Source of the DNA: Hyphomicrobiales bacterium | Lineage (GTDB): Bacteria; Pseudomonadota; Alphaproteobacteria; Rhizobiales; Beijerinckiaceae | Direction: 5' to 3' | DNA length: 6,626 nt | Assembly: GCA_028290125.1 (NCBI GenBank) | Contig: JAQGKM010000483.1 | Coordinates: 1-6,626, forward strand | Part shown: one piece after another, positions 1 to 5,912 of the stretch | How the letters are laid out: each line of letters opens with the position of its first letter | Numbering within the stretch: position 1 is the stretch's first letter | Notes under the pieces: generated by a model | The model's database searches: none | Told to the model about the DNA's origin: nothing | The model's input: the letters and a program-made list of their open reading frames with translations, nothing else | Translations under genes and position numbers: made by a program

Positions 1-81
1 GAGGGTGACCTTCACCCCTTCATGTCGAGCCTGCTGTTCTTCAAGGACCTGCTCGCCCTGCCCCGCGCGGCGTCGTCATGA
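1..81 (+). CDS. 3' end of an unidentified CDS (partial)
   Basis: The frame starting at base 1 is open to a TGA at 79-81 and encodes the last 26 residues of a protein, ending LFFKDLLALPRAASS. The composition is natural protein-like, with a hydrophobic-aromatic helix (SSLLFFKDLLAL) and a small polar tail. The stop overlaps the ATG of the next gene (ATGA at 78-81), the usual mark of a translationally coupled operon partner. That overlap is the main reason to believe this frame is real. Too little is present to assign a family, and I do not recognise the tail. The rest of the gene lies left of the window. Confidence 0.6.
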   Translation, partial: EGDLHPFMSSLLFFKDLLALPRAASS

Positions 82-926
82 GCGCGCGTCTCGAACCCAT
101 CCAGGGCCGGTATCTGCGCCTGACGCTTCGCGACCGCCAGCACCGCATCTATTTCGAAGAGGCGGGATCGGGCGTGCCACTCGTGTGCCTGCACACCGGC
201 GGCGCCGACACACGGCAATATCGTCATCTCATGGGCGATGCCGACATCACATCCCGCTTCCGCGTCATCGCCTTCGACATGCCGTTCCATGGCAAGTCCA
301 CGCCGCCGGATGGTTGGGAGCAGGAAGAATACCGGCTCACGCTCGACGATTACGTCGAGACGATCACGGCGCTCTGCGCCGCGCTCGAGCTCGACCGCCC
401 GGCGATCATGGGCTGCTCGATCGGCGGTCGCGTCCTCCTGCATCTGGCGATCACGCACGGCCATGCGTTCCGGGCGATGATCGCCATCGCGTGCGCGGTG
501 TCGACGACGCCATGGTACGACACGCAATGGCTGCATCGCAGCGATGTCCATGGCGGCGAGATCTGCGCGGGCATCGTGTCGGGCCTGATGGCGCCGTCGA
601 GCCCGGCGCCGCGACGGCATGAAACGCTGTGGTCCTACATGCAAAGCGGCCCCGGCGTGTTCAAGGGCGACCTCTTCTTCTATCGCCAGAGCGCCGGCCT
701 CGCCGAGGGGCTGAAGACCGTCGACGCGTCTGCCTGTCCGCTGTTCCTGATGTCGGGCGACTACGACTTCTCGTGCACGCGCGAAGACATGGCGCGCACG
801 GCGGCAGCCATTTCGGGCGCAGAGCTCGTGGCGATGGCCGGCGTCGGCCATTTCCCGATGAGCGAGAATCCTGACCTCTTCAAACAATATCTGACGCCGG
901 TCCTCGATCGCATCGGCCAATCATAA
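78..926 (+). CDS. alpha/beta-hydrolase fold protein
   Basis: Encodes 282 residues, a normal length for a single-domain alpha/beta hydrolase, with no signal peptide, so it is probably cytoplasmic. Seen in order: an oxyanion-hole loop HTGG (39-42); the strand and turn FDMPFHGKS (66-74), matching the family's D-x-P-G-H-G-x-S loop; a nucleophile elbow G-C-S-I-G-G with Ser114 as the predicted nucleophile; SGDYDFS (226-232) carrying the likely acid (Asp228 or Asp230); and GVGHFP (255-260) with His258 as the general base. Residues about 145-210 form the variable cap. The Ser nucleophile argues against epoxide hydrolase or dehalogenase, which use Asp. It argues for an esterase, lactonase or C-C bond hydrolase, but the substrate cannot be read from sequence. 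The start ATG overlaps the preceding stop (ATGA) and has no obvious Shine-Dalgarno, so translation is probably coupled. A binding-protein gene follows 17 nt after the TAA, suggesting one operon. Confidence 0.9.
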   Translation: MSARLEPIQGRYLRLTLRDRQHRIYFEEAGSGVPLVCLHTGGADTRQYRHLMGDADITSRFRVIAFDMPFHGKSTPPDGWEQEEYRLTLDDYVETITALCAALELDRPAIMGCSIGGRVLLHLAITHGHAFRAMIAIACAVSTTPWYDTQWLHRSDVHGGEICAGIVSGLMAPSSPAPRRHETLWSYMQSGPGVFKGDLFFYRQSAGLAEGLKTVDASACPLFLMSGDYDFSCTREDMARTAAAISGAELVAMAGVGHFPMSENPDLFKQYLTPVLDRIGQS

Positions 927-931
927 GACAC

Positions 932-937
932 GGGGTG
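932..937 (+). promoter_or_regulatory. Shine-Dalgarno that decides the start of the binding protein
   Basis: GGGGTG at 932-937 can pair with the 16S anti-SD (one G-U wobble) and lies 6 nt before ATG 944. An in-frame GTG at 935 would also open the frame, but it lies inside this motif and has no good ribosome site of its own. ATG 944 is therefore preferred. Confidence 0.6.
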
Positions 938-943
938 GACGCC

Positions 944-1990
944 ATGAGGAAGAACGTTTTGTTGTCGTGCTGCGCCTCGCTTGCAGCTGCAATGTCCTGC
1001 GCGGCGCCGGCTGCCTTGGCGCAAGTTCCGGTCGAGAGCTTCTACCAGGGCAAGAACCTCGACATGTACATCGGCTTCACGGTCGGCGGCACCTACGACA
1101 CCTATGCGCGGCTGGTGGGCGCGCATATGGGCGAGCACATTCCCGGCAAGCCACGCATCATCCCCAAGCAGATGGTGGGCGCGGGCAGCCGCGCAGCCGC
1201 CGCGCACATGTTCCGCCTCGCGCCGCAGGATGGCAGCCAGCTCGCGACCTCCGACCAGGCGATCGCCCTGCAGCAGGTGCTTAAGGATCCGGGCATCCAG
1301 TTCGACACCAACAAGTTCATCTGGATCGGCAACCCGATTGCCGACAACAACACCATGGCGGCCTGGACGGCGTCGGGTGCGACCAGCATGAACGCCGTGA
1401 AGCAGCGCACCTATGTGGTGGGCGCCAACGGCATCACCGCCTCGGCGCAATATCCGCAGGCGATGAACGCACTGCTCGGCACCAAATTCAAGATCGTCAC
1501 CGCCTACCCGGGCGGCACCGACATCAATCTCGCAATGGAGCGCGGCGAGGTTGCGATCCGCGGCCAGAATTCGTGGTCGTCCTGGAAATCGCAGCACACC
1601 GACTGGCTGCAGGACAAGCGGATCACGATCCTCGTGCAGATCGGCCTCGAGAAAGATCGCGAACTGCAGGACGTGCCGTTGCTGCTCGATCTGACGGACG
1701 ATCCGAAGGACAAGGCGGCGCTGCGGCTGCTGTCGGCGCCCACCGCAATCGGACGTCCGCTTTTCACGACGCCCAACGTGCCGGCCGAACGCGTCGCCGC
1801 CTTGCGAAAAGCCTTCGACGACACGATGAAAGACCCGGCCTTCCTCGCGTCGGCCAAAAAGGCCAACATGGATCTCAATCCCGTCAGCGGCGTGCAATTG
1901 CAGAAGATCGTCAACGATCTCTTCCAGACGCCTCCGGAGGCGGTGCAACGCCTGAAGGACATCCTCGCACCGCTCGAAGAAGGGCGCTGA
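944..1990 (+). CDS. Bug/TctC-like periplasmic solute-binding protein (divergent)
   Basis: Encodes 348 residues from ATG 944 (351 if the GTG at 935 is used). The N-terminus is a Sec signal peptide: MRK, a hydrophobic Ala/Leu/Cys core, and a signal peptidase I site around AALAQ|VPV (residue 26-27). The mature start ESFYQGKNLDMYIGF followed by GGTYDTYARLVGAHM fits the tripartite tricarboxylate transporter receptor family, with the ligand-loop G-G-x-Y-D near residues 48-52. Further family marks are IPGKPRIIPKQMVGAGS (66-82), APQDG (93-97), an AYPGGTDINLAMERGEV segment (187-203) and a C-terminal VPAERVAALRKAFDDTMKDP (279-298). The fold binds small carboxylates in the periplasm. Ligands in the family range from citrate and tricarballylate to amino acids, aromatic acids and nicotinate, so the substrate is unknown. 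It follows the hydrolase by 17 nt. No TctA/TctB membrane genes are visible, so it is an orphan receptor in this window. It is clearly a different branch from the second Bug protein at 4814-5779. Confidence 0.85.
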   Translation: MRKNVLLSCCASLAAAMSCAAPAALAQVPVESFYQGKNLDMYIGFTVGGTYDTYARLVGAHMGEHIPGKPRIIPKQMVGAGSRAAAAHMFRLAPQDGSQLATSDQAIALQQVLKDPGIQFDTNKFIWIGNPIADNNTMAAWTASGATSMNAVKQRTYVVGANGITASAQYPQAMNALLGTKFKIVTAYPGGTDINLAMERGEVAIRGQNSWSSWKSQHTDWLQDKRITILVQIGLEKDRELQDVPLLLDLTDDPKDKAALRLLSAPTAIGRPLFTTPNVPAERVAALRKAFDDTMKDPAFLASAKKANMDLNPVSGVQLQKIVNDLFQTPPEAVQRLKDILAPLEEGR

Positions 1991-1998
1991 TGCAAGAC

Positions 1999-2023
1999 AC
2001 GGCCGGAGCGAAACTCCGGCCGT
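1999..2023. terminator. hairpin between convergent genes, candidate bidirectional terminator
   Basis: ACGGCCGGAG (1999-2008) and CTCCGGCCGT (2014-2023) are exact reverse complements. They form a 10-bp GC-rich stem with a 5-nt CGAAA loop on the + strand. The hairpin begins 8 nt after the TGA of the rightward binding protein and ends 12 nt before the TAG of the leftward ubiD-like gene, so it can serve both transcripts. Neither side carries a true T-run, so it is not a textbook intrinsic terminator. It may act with Rho or as a 3'-end stabiliser. Confidence 0.55.
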
Positions 2024-2035
2024 CGGTTCGTGCGT

Positions 2036-3691
2036 CTACTTCTCGACCGACCGCGCCGGCGTCTCGGGCTTAAGTCCGCCGCGCCGACGCGCCAGCGTGT
2101 TGGCGCCATTGTCTTCCCACGCACCGCTCGTCGCATTCTGCGCAAACCGCTCCCACGTGTCGCTCCAGTCGCCCAGCGCATAGCCGTGCCACGGCGCCTG
2201 CATGTTGAGAGCAGGCAGATTGAGCTTGGCCCACAATTCCTGCGCACGCTCCATGTAGGGCTTCGCCGGCAGCGCGATGGGCGGCATGACGCCCTTCAAC
2301 GTCGCGTCGATCAGCAGCGTCGAATTGGCCGTACGCGGATCGCCGGCAGGTCCGCCCTTTTTGTCGGAGCTCGGCCCGTGGCCTGGCGAGCGGAACGGCA
2401 CGACGAGCACGTCCTCGATCGGGTTCGACCTGTAGGCCATCGACCAGAAGACCGCATTGGCGTTGGACGGATCCACATCTTCGCTGACCGCAATGACGAT
2501 CTTCCCGCAATCGGCAATGCGCGACGACGCGCCCTGCAGGCCGCGCCAGATTTCGGTGCGGGGCGCATCGGCGGAGAATTGCAGGAAGATGAGCGGACGC
2601 AAATTGCTCAGGATCTCGTGCATCACGACATTCTTGATGCCCTTGACGGCGAGATGATCGCGCAGATGTCCCAGAAACAGCGGCTCGAGGGCGACCTTTC
2701 GCATCACGCTCGACTCGCTCGGCGTCACCTGACTGATGATCGAGGCGAACACCGGCGACTTGCGGTGCGTGATCGCCGTCACCTCCATCGACAGGTTGAA
2801 ATCCTCCAGCGCGACATAGCCGGTCGATTCACCGAACGGACCTTCCGGCTCGAGCAATTCCGTGCTGACGAGGCCCTCGATGACGATCTCGGCTTGCGCC
2901 GGAACAAGCAGATCGACCGTTCTGGCTTTCACCATATCGATGGGCTGACCGGCCAGCGCGCCCGCGACCGTCACTTCGTCGAAGTCCTGCGGCAGGCGCT
3001 GGGGGCCGTTGTAGCAAAGCACCGGCGCCGCGCCGACCACGATGCAGATCGGCATCGGCTGGCCCATCTTCTGGTACTTCAGCCAGTGCTGGTAGCCGCC
3101 CGACCCGCCGATGCGCGACGACATGCGCAAGCCCAGCCGGTTCACGCTTTTCAGCGCGGCGCGGTTCGTCGACATGTTGGCGACGCCGGTCTCGGGGTCG
3201 CGCGTGATGCAGAGCGTCGCCGTGAGCGTCGGGGCCGCATCGAAGCCCGGCGTCGAGACCGGCACCGGCAACATGGCGAGCCCGCCGCCGGGCTTCGTGA
3301 GGTCGTCGCCCGTGATCACGACGTCCTGGCACGCGCCCTTGTCGACGACGCGCGGCTTGATCGGGTTGGCGATCGCCTGCATCCACGCCTTGCTGATTTC
3401 GCTGACCGGTCGCCCCATGCCGATCGCGTAGATGTCGGGCGAAGCCGCCAGCGCGCCGACGACGACCGGGATGTCGAATTTGCGGCCCTGCGCGTCATGC
3501 ACATTGGTGAACAGGAACGCGCGACGCTGCTCTTCCTTCAGTCCGCCGACGAACTGGCACCGCACCAGCGCATGCAGCTCCGTGTCCTTGTTGATCGGCT
3601 CGTCGACCCGGATGAGGAGACCACGCTCTTCGAGGTCCGTCAGATGTGTCTGCAGGTCGAGGCTCACGGCATGAGTGTCGGCATGGGTCAT
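2036..3691 (-). CDS. UbiD-family prenyl-FMN-dependent (de)carboxylase
   Basis: Encodes 551 residues, somewhat longer than the roughly 450-510 of typical UbiD/Fdc proteins. The family performs reversible non-oxidative decarboxylation of alpha,beta-unsaturated or aromatic acids using prenylated FMN made by UbiX. The active-site pattern is complete when compared by eye with fungal Fdc1: Asn184 and Arg189 (N-x4-R, as Fdc1 N168/R173), His202 (metal and cofactor, H191), Glu239 in DEVTVAGAL (E233), and EGPFGE with Glu283 and Glu288 (E277/E282), followed by TGY. The late motif STLLIDATLKG (457-467) is also typical. It should therefore be an active prFMN enzyme. Whether it acts on an aromatic, heteroaromatic or acrylic substrate cannot be told. 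No signal peptide is seen. Start: AAGGA at 3699-3703 lies 7 nt before the ATG. The gene begins 14 nt after the stop of the ThDP beta subunit, so it is probably the last gene of that operon. No UbiX gene is present in the window. Confidence 0.93.
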   Translation of the reverse strand: MTHADTHAVSLDLQTHLTDLEERGLLIRVDEPINKDTELHALVRCQFVGGLKEEQRRAFLFTNVHDAQGRKFDIPVVVGALAASPDIYAIGMGRPVSEISKAWMQAIANPIKPRVVDKGACQDVVITGDDLTKPGGGLAMLPVPVSTPGFDAAPTLTATLCITRDPETGVANMSTNRAALKSVNRLGLRMSSRIGGSGGYQHWLKYQKMGQPMPICIVVGAAPVLCYNGPQRLPQDFDEVTVAGALAGQPIDMVKARTVDLLVPAQAEIVIEGLVSTELLEPEGPFGESTGYVALEDFNLSMEVTAITHRKSPVFASIISQVTPSESSVMRKVALEPLFLGHLRDHLAVKGIKNVVMHEILSNLRPLIFLQFSADAPRTEIWRGLQGASSRIADCGKIVIAVSEDVDPSNANAVFWSMAYRSNPIEDVLVVPFRSPGHGPSSDKKGGPAGDPRTANSTLLIDATLKGVMPPIALPAKPYMERAQELWAKLNLPALNMQAPWHGYALGDWSDTWERFAQNATSGAWEDNGANTLARRRGGLKPETPARSVEK

Positions 3692-3698
3692 GCGATCT

Positions 3699-3703
3699 TC
3701 CTT
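3699..3703 (-). promoter_or_regulatory. Shine-Dalgarno of the ubiD-like gene
   Basis: AAGGA on the minus strand lies 7 nt upstream of ATG 3691, in the 14-nt gap after the beta-subunit TAA. It is the only clear independent ribosome site among the decarboxylase genes here, so this gene may be translated more independently than the two coupled subunits before it. Confidence 0.6.
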
Positions 3704-3705
3704 CT

Positions 3706-4293
3706 TTATCTTGCGCCGCGCGCGGCCATGTCGGCCGTGAGGCCTGCGGCGAAACGCTTGCGCGCCTCTTCGCCGTGGACGAGCGCGTAATCGAGTTGGG
3801 GCTTGTCGCCAGCCTTCAGGCGAAGCGTCGCGAAGCGCGGGCCGGGGCTGTCGAGGAAGGCAGGCAATCCGGCCCGGAGCTTTTCGATGTCGTCGAATTC
3901 AGCGACCGTCCTGTAGCCGGCGGCGCGTGCAAAACCCGCGAAGGAGACGCGGCCTGCGCCCGGGATCGGATGGTCGCCATTCGCCTCATAGGTTCCGTTT
4001 TCGCTCACGAAATGCGTGAGATTTTCAGGCGCAGCCTCGGCGATCGTCACCAGCGTGCCGAGGTTCATCAGCAGGCTGCCGTCGCCGTCCAGCACCATGA
4101 TGTGCTTGTGTGGCAGCCCGATCGCAAATCCGAGCCCGTTCGTCGCGGCCTGCCCCATGGCGCCGACCGCGAGAAAGTTCAACGCATGCGGCGAGATGTC
4201 GAGCCATTCGAACGCCGACGAATAGACCGCGACCACGAGCGCGTCACCGCGAAGCCGCGCAATTTCCCGCAATGCCTCGGTCCGGATCATCAT
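3706..4293 (-). CDS. ThDP-dependent decarboxylase, beta (PP-domain) subunit, sulfopyruvate/phosphonopyruvate decarboxylase-like
   Basis: Encodes 195 residues, the size of a lone C-terminal ThDP pyrophosphate-binding domain. Key motif: LDGDGSLLMNLGTL (68-81) opens the GDG-x(26)-N signature ending at Asn99 in SENGTYEANG. Asp71 and Asn99 are the predicted Mg2+ ligands holding the diphosphate. The preceding GAMGQAATNGLGFAIGLP (44-61) is the family's Gly-rich segment. The pattern is closest to ComE of sulfopyruvate decarboxylase and to phosphonopyruvate decarboxylase. It should pair with the alpha subunit just upstream, the active site lying between the two chains. Start: ATG 4293 overlaps the alpha-subunit TGA (ATGA at 4290-4293). 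A second ATG follows directly and would remove one residue. There is no clear Shine-Dalgarno, so coupling is likely and would help balance subunits. The same frame is open further upstream to about 4695, but that part overlaps the alpha gene in another frame and is not real. The true substrate is not established. Confidence 0.88.
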   Translation of the reverse strand: MMIRTEALREIARLRGDALVVAVYSSAFEWLDISPHALNFLAVGAMGQAATNGLGFAIGLPHKHIMVLDGDGSLLMNLGTLVTIAEAAPENLTHFVSENGTYEANGDHPIPGAGRVSFAGFARAAGYRTVAEFDDIEKLRAGLPAFLDSPGPRFATLRLKAGDKPQLDYALVHGEEARKRFAAGLTADMAARGAR

Positions 4294-4814
4294 GGCTGAA
4301 CTTTCGAACCCAGAAGCACGACCAGCGGACGCGACCGCTCGTAGGCCGCATGAATGGCCTGCACCATGTCGGGGATGTCGGCGTCGCTTTCGAGACAGAG
4401 ATGATCGACGCCCATGGCGCGCAACACAGGCGGCACGATGCGGACGGAATATTTCCTGTTGTCTTCCGGCGCGACGCCCCCCGTCTTGCCGAGCATGCCG
4501 ACGATCATGCACACCGGCTGATGATATTCGACCGCAATGCCCGCAACCGCGTTCAGCGAGTCCAGAAGCCCGGTCTGCTGCATGAGCATGACGGCGCGAT
4601 GATTGCAGTAGGACAGCGCCGAGCAGATCGTGACGCCCTCGTCCTCCTTGCACACCCGGATGAGACGGAGATCCTTGCGGCGCGACAGCGGCCACAAAAG
4701 CCCGTGACTCGTGGTGATGTCGGGCAGCGCCGCCACGGTACGAACGCCCGCCGCACTCAGCGCTTCGATGATCAACGCCCCCGAGAGGCGCGGGGCGGCG
4801 TTTGCGGCCTTCAT
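4290..4814 (-). CDS. ThDP-dependent decarboxylase, alpha (Pyr-domain) subunit, sulfopyruvate decarboxylase ComD-like
   Basis: Encodes 174 residues, matching a lone N-terminal pyrimidine-binding domain of ThDP enzymes. VCKEDEGVTICSAL (54-67) matches the segment carrying the conserved Glu that activates the ThDP aminopyrimidine. Glu57 is the best positional match and Glu59 the alternative. MLMQQTGLLDSLNAVAGIA (77-95) is the typical ComD-like helix region (family form close to MQNSGLGNSINAL). The next stretch, MLGKTGGVAPEDNRKYSVR (107-125), is where sulfopyruvate decarboxylases, as I recall them, carry a different loop with a W-R-G motif. That weakens a direct assignment to sulfopyruvate. With the beta subunit it should catalyse non-oxidative decarboxylation of a 2-oxo acid in the cytoplasm. 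The start ATG shares its A with the TGA of the upstream binding-protein gene (TGATG at 4812-4816), another sign of coupling in one operon. Confidence 0.87.
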   Translation of the reverse strand: MKAANAAPRLSGALIIEALSAAGVRTVAALPDITTSHGLLWPLSRRKDLRLIRVCKEDEGVTICSALSYCNHRAVMLMQQTGLLDSLNAVAGIAVEYHQPVCMIVGMLGKTGGVAPEDNRKYSVRIVPPVLRAMGVDHLCLESDADIPDMVQAIHAAYERSRPLVVLLGSKVQP

Positions 4815-5779
4815 CAGTGAACGAGCCCGGCCTTCCGCGCGAGATCGCTCCAGCGCGCGAGATCAGCCGCGATGAATTTTGAATAGTCCTGCGCGCTCAT
4901 CGGATCGGCGAAGATCGCCTGGTTGAAGAGCGGCTTGCGCGTCTCGTCGCTGTTCAGCAATTCGTTGACCGCCTGGTTGAGCTTCATCTTGATCGACTCC
5001 GGCAGGCCCGCGGGCGCGATCAGGCCGACCCACAGCGTGGCCTCGAAACCCGGCAATCCGGATTCCGCGATCGTCGGGATGTCGGGGAATTCCGGCACGC
5101 GCTTGGCGGTCGTGACGCCGAGCGCATTGAGCTTGCCGTCCTGAATGTACTGGTGCGTCGTCGTGAGAATGCCAAATTGCGAGTCGACGCGTCCGTTGAG
5201 CACGTCCATCACCGCCTGCGTCGAGCTCTTGTAGGGCACCTGCACGATGCGGATGTTGGACATCTGCGACAGCAGTTCGGCGCCCAGCCGCGCGAGGCTG
5301 GCGTCTCCGACGGACGTGTAGGTGACGGTGTCGGGCTTCGCCTTGGCGAGCGACACGAATTCCGCCACGCTTTTCGCCGGAACGCCCGGATGCGTCACGA
5401 GCACGTATGGCGAGTAACCGACCATTGCGACGTGAGTGAAGTCCTTCATCGTGTCGTAGCCGGCGTTCTTGTTCAGGATCGGCGCGGTGACGAGCGTCGT
5501 CGATGTCGCGATGCCGAGCGTGTAACCGTCCGGTTTGGCGCTGACGATCTCGCGCGTGCCGATGGCGCCGCTGGCGCCGTCGCGGTTGATGATGATGATC
5601 GAACGTCCGAAGCGTTCCGACAGCTTCTGCCCGAACAGCCGCGCCACCGTATCGGCTGCGGATCCGGCCGGCAGCGGCACGATGATCTGGATCTGGCGGT
5701 TGGGCCAGTTCTGCTCCTGCGCAAGGGCCGGGAAGCCCAGAAGGCACAGGCTTGCCGCAACGAAGACCGGCAGTCGCAT
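4814..5779 (-). CDS. Bug/TctC-family tripartite tricarboxylate transporter substrate-binding protein
   Basis: Encodes 321 residues, the standard Bug length. A short Sec signal peptide (MRLPVFVAASLCLLGFPALA) is followed by AQEQNWPNRQIQIIVPLPAG. Family marks in order: IIVPLPAGSAADTVAR (32-47), NRDGASGAIGTREI (65-78), KPDGYTL (82-88), VPYKSSTQAVMDVLNGRVD (181-199), GVTTAKRVPEFPDIPTIAES (221-240), GLIAPAGLPESIKMKLN (252-268), and a C-terminal ARWSDLARKAGLV. These proteins bind a small carboxylate in the periplasm with a flytrap fold and pass it to a TctA/TctB carrier or to a sensor. Neither partner gene is in the window. The gene leads the operon with the ThDP decarboxylase subunits and the UbiD enzyme, so its ligand may be the acid these enzymes act on, or a precursor of it (inference). 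The start has a G-rich ribosome site 5 nt upstream. Confidence 0.94.
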   Translation of the reverse strand: MRLPVFVAASLCLLGFPALAQEQNWPNRQIQIIVPLPAGSAADTVARLFGQKLSERFGRSIIIINRDGASGAIGTREIVSAKPDGYTLGIATSTTLVTAPILNKNAGYDTMKDFTHVAMVGYSPYVLVTHPGVPAKSVAEFVSLAKAKPDTVTYTSVGDASLARLGAELLSQMSNIRIVQVPYKSSTQAVMDVLNGRVDSQFGILTTTHQYIQDGKLNALGVTTAKRVPEFPDIPTIAESGLPGFEATLWVGLIAPAGLPESIKMKLNQAVNELLNSDETRKPLFNQAIFADPMSAQDYSKFIAADLARWSDLARKAGLVH

Positions 5780-5784
5780 CGGAG

Positions 5785-5791
5785 CACCCCC
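5785..5791 (-). promoter_or_regulatory. G-rich Shine-Dalgarno of the binding-protein gene
   Basis: On the minus strand GGGGGTG lies 5 nt before ATG 5779 and can pair with the anti-SD using one G-U wobble. It is the end of a G7 run (5787-5793), an unusual form for a ribosome site, and it faces a C6 run upstream. Confidence 0.55.
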
Positions 5792-5815
5792 CCAGAGACA
5801 TTTTTGATTGGGGGG
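5788..5815 (-). repeat. C6/G6 inverted repeat in the leader
   Basis: Minus strand: CCCCCC (5815-5810), a 16-nt loop (5809-5794), then GGGGGG (5793-5788, part of a G7 run). The arms can form a 6-bp all-GC stem in the mRNA that would include most of the ribosome binding site. The stem is simple sequence and could be chance, and the loop is long for so short a stem. Confidence 0.5.
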
Positions 5816-5912
5816 CAGCGTAAGGTCGCGGCAAGCGCCCGAGCCAGCAACTTATGCGTACCGGGCCGTGAGTTTTTAGAACATGGGTTTCATGACCGGA
5901 GAAGCCGCCGAG

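Larger units (their letters stand above)
5780..5912 (-). promoter_or_regulatory. intergenic leader upstream of the decarboxylase operon
   Basis: These 133 nt separate the mfd stop from the first catabolic gene and are the largest gap on this strand, so the operon promoter is most likely here. It includes an AT-richer patch (5801-5809) and a TCTAAAAAC patch near 5872-5880, but no convincing -35/-10 pair with correct spacing. I also see no strong intrinsic terminator for mfd. Read-through from mfd cannot be excluded. Confidence 0.35.

Noticed and set aside
12..920. A 302-codon minus-strand frame opposite the hydrolase
   Set aside because: It is rich in Arg and Ala without motifs, while the + strand shows a full catalytic triad and oxyanion loop.
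761..1948. A 395-codon open frame on the minus strand, antisense to the rightward binding protein
   Set aside because: Its translation is Arg/His/Gly-rich with no family signature, and it overlaps a well-supported signal-peptide-bearing receptor and the end of the hydrolase.
2030..3790. A 586-codon open frame on the + strand, antisense to the ubiD-like gene
   Set aside because: The translation is dominated by Arg, Asp, His and Ala with no recognisable motifs, and the opposite strand encodes a UbiD protein with all active-site residues. Long antisense frames are expected in GC-rich genes.
4294..4695. N-terminal extension of the ThDP beta-subunit frame
   Set aside because: The extra residues lie in the wrong frame of the alpha gene and look like a shadow translation. 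The ATGA overlap at 4290-4293 and the domain boundary support the shorter start.
5831..5847. Sigma-54-like sequence (TGGC...TTGC) upstream of the receptor gene, minus strand
   Set aside because: There are 11 bases between the GG and GC elements where sigma-54 promoters need 10, and this spacing is nearly invariant.
5881..5900. CATG-x5-CATG near the mfd 3' end as a possible terminator
   Set aside because: The stem is only 4 bp and AT-containing, too weak to call, even though a short A/T patch follows.
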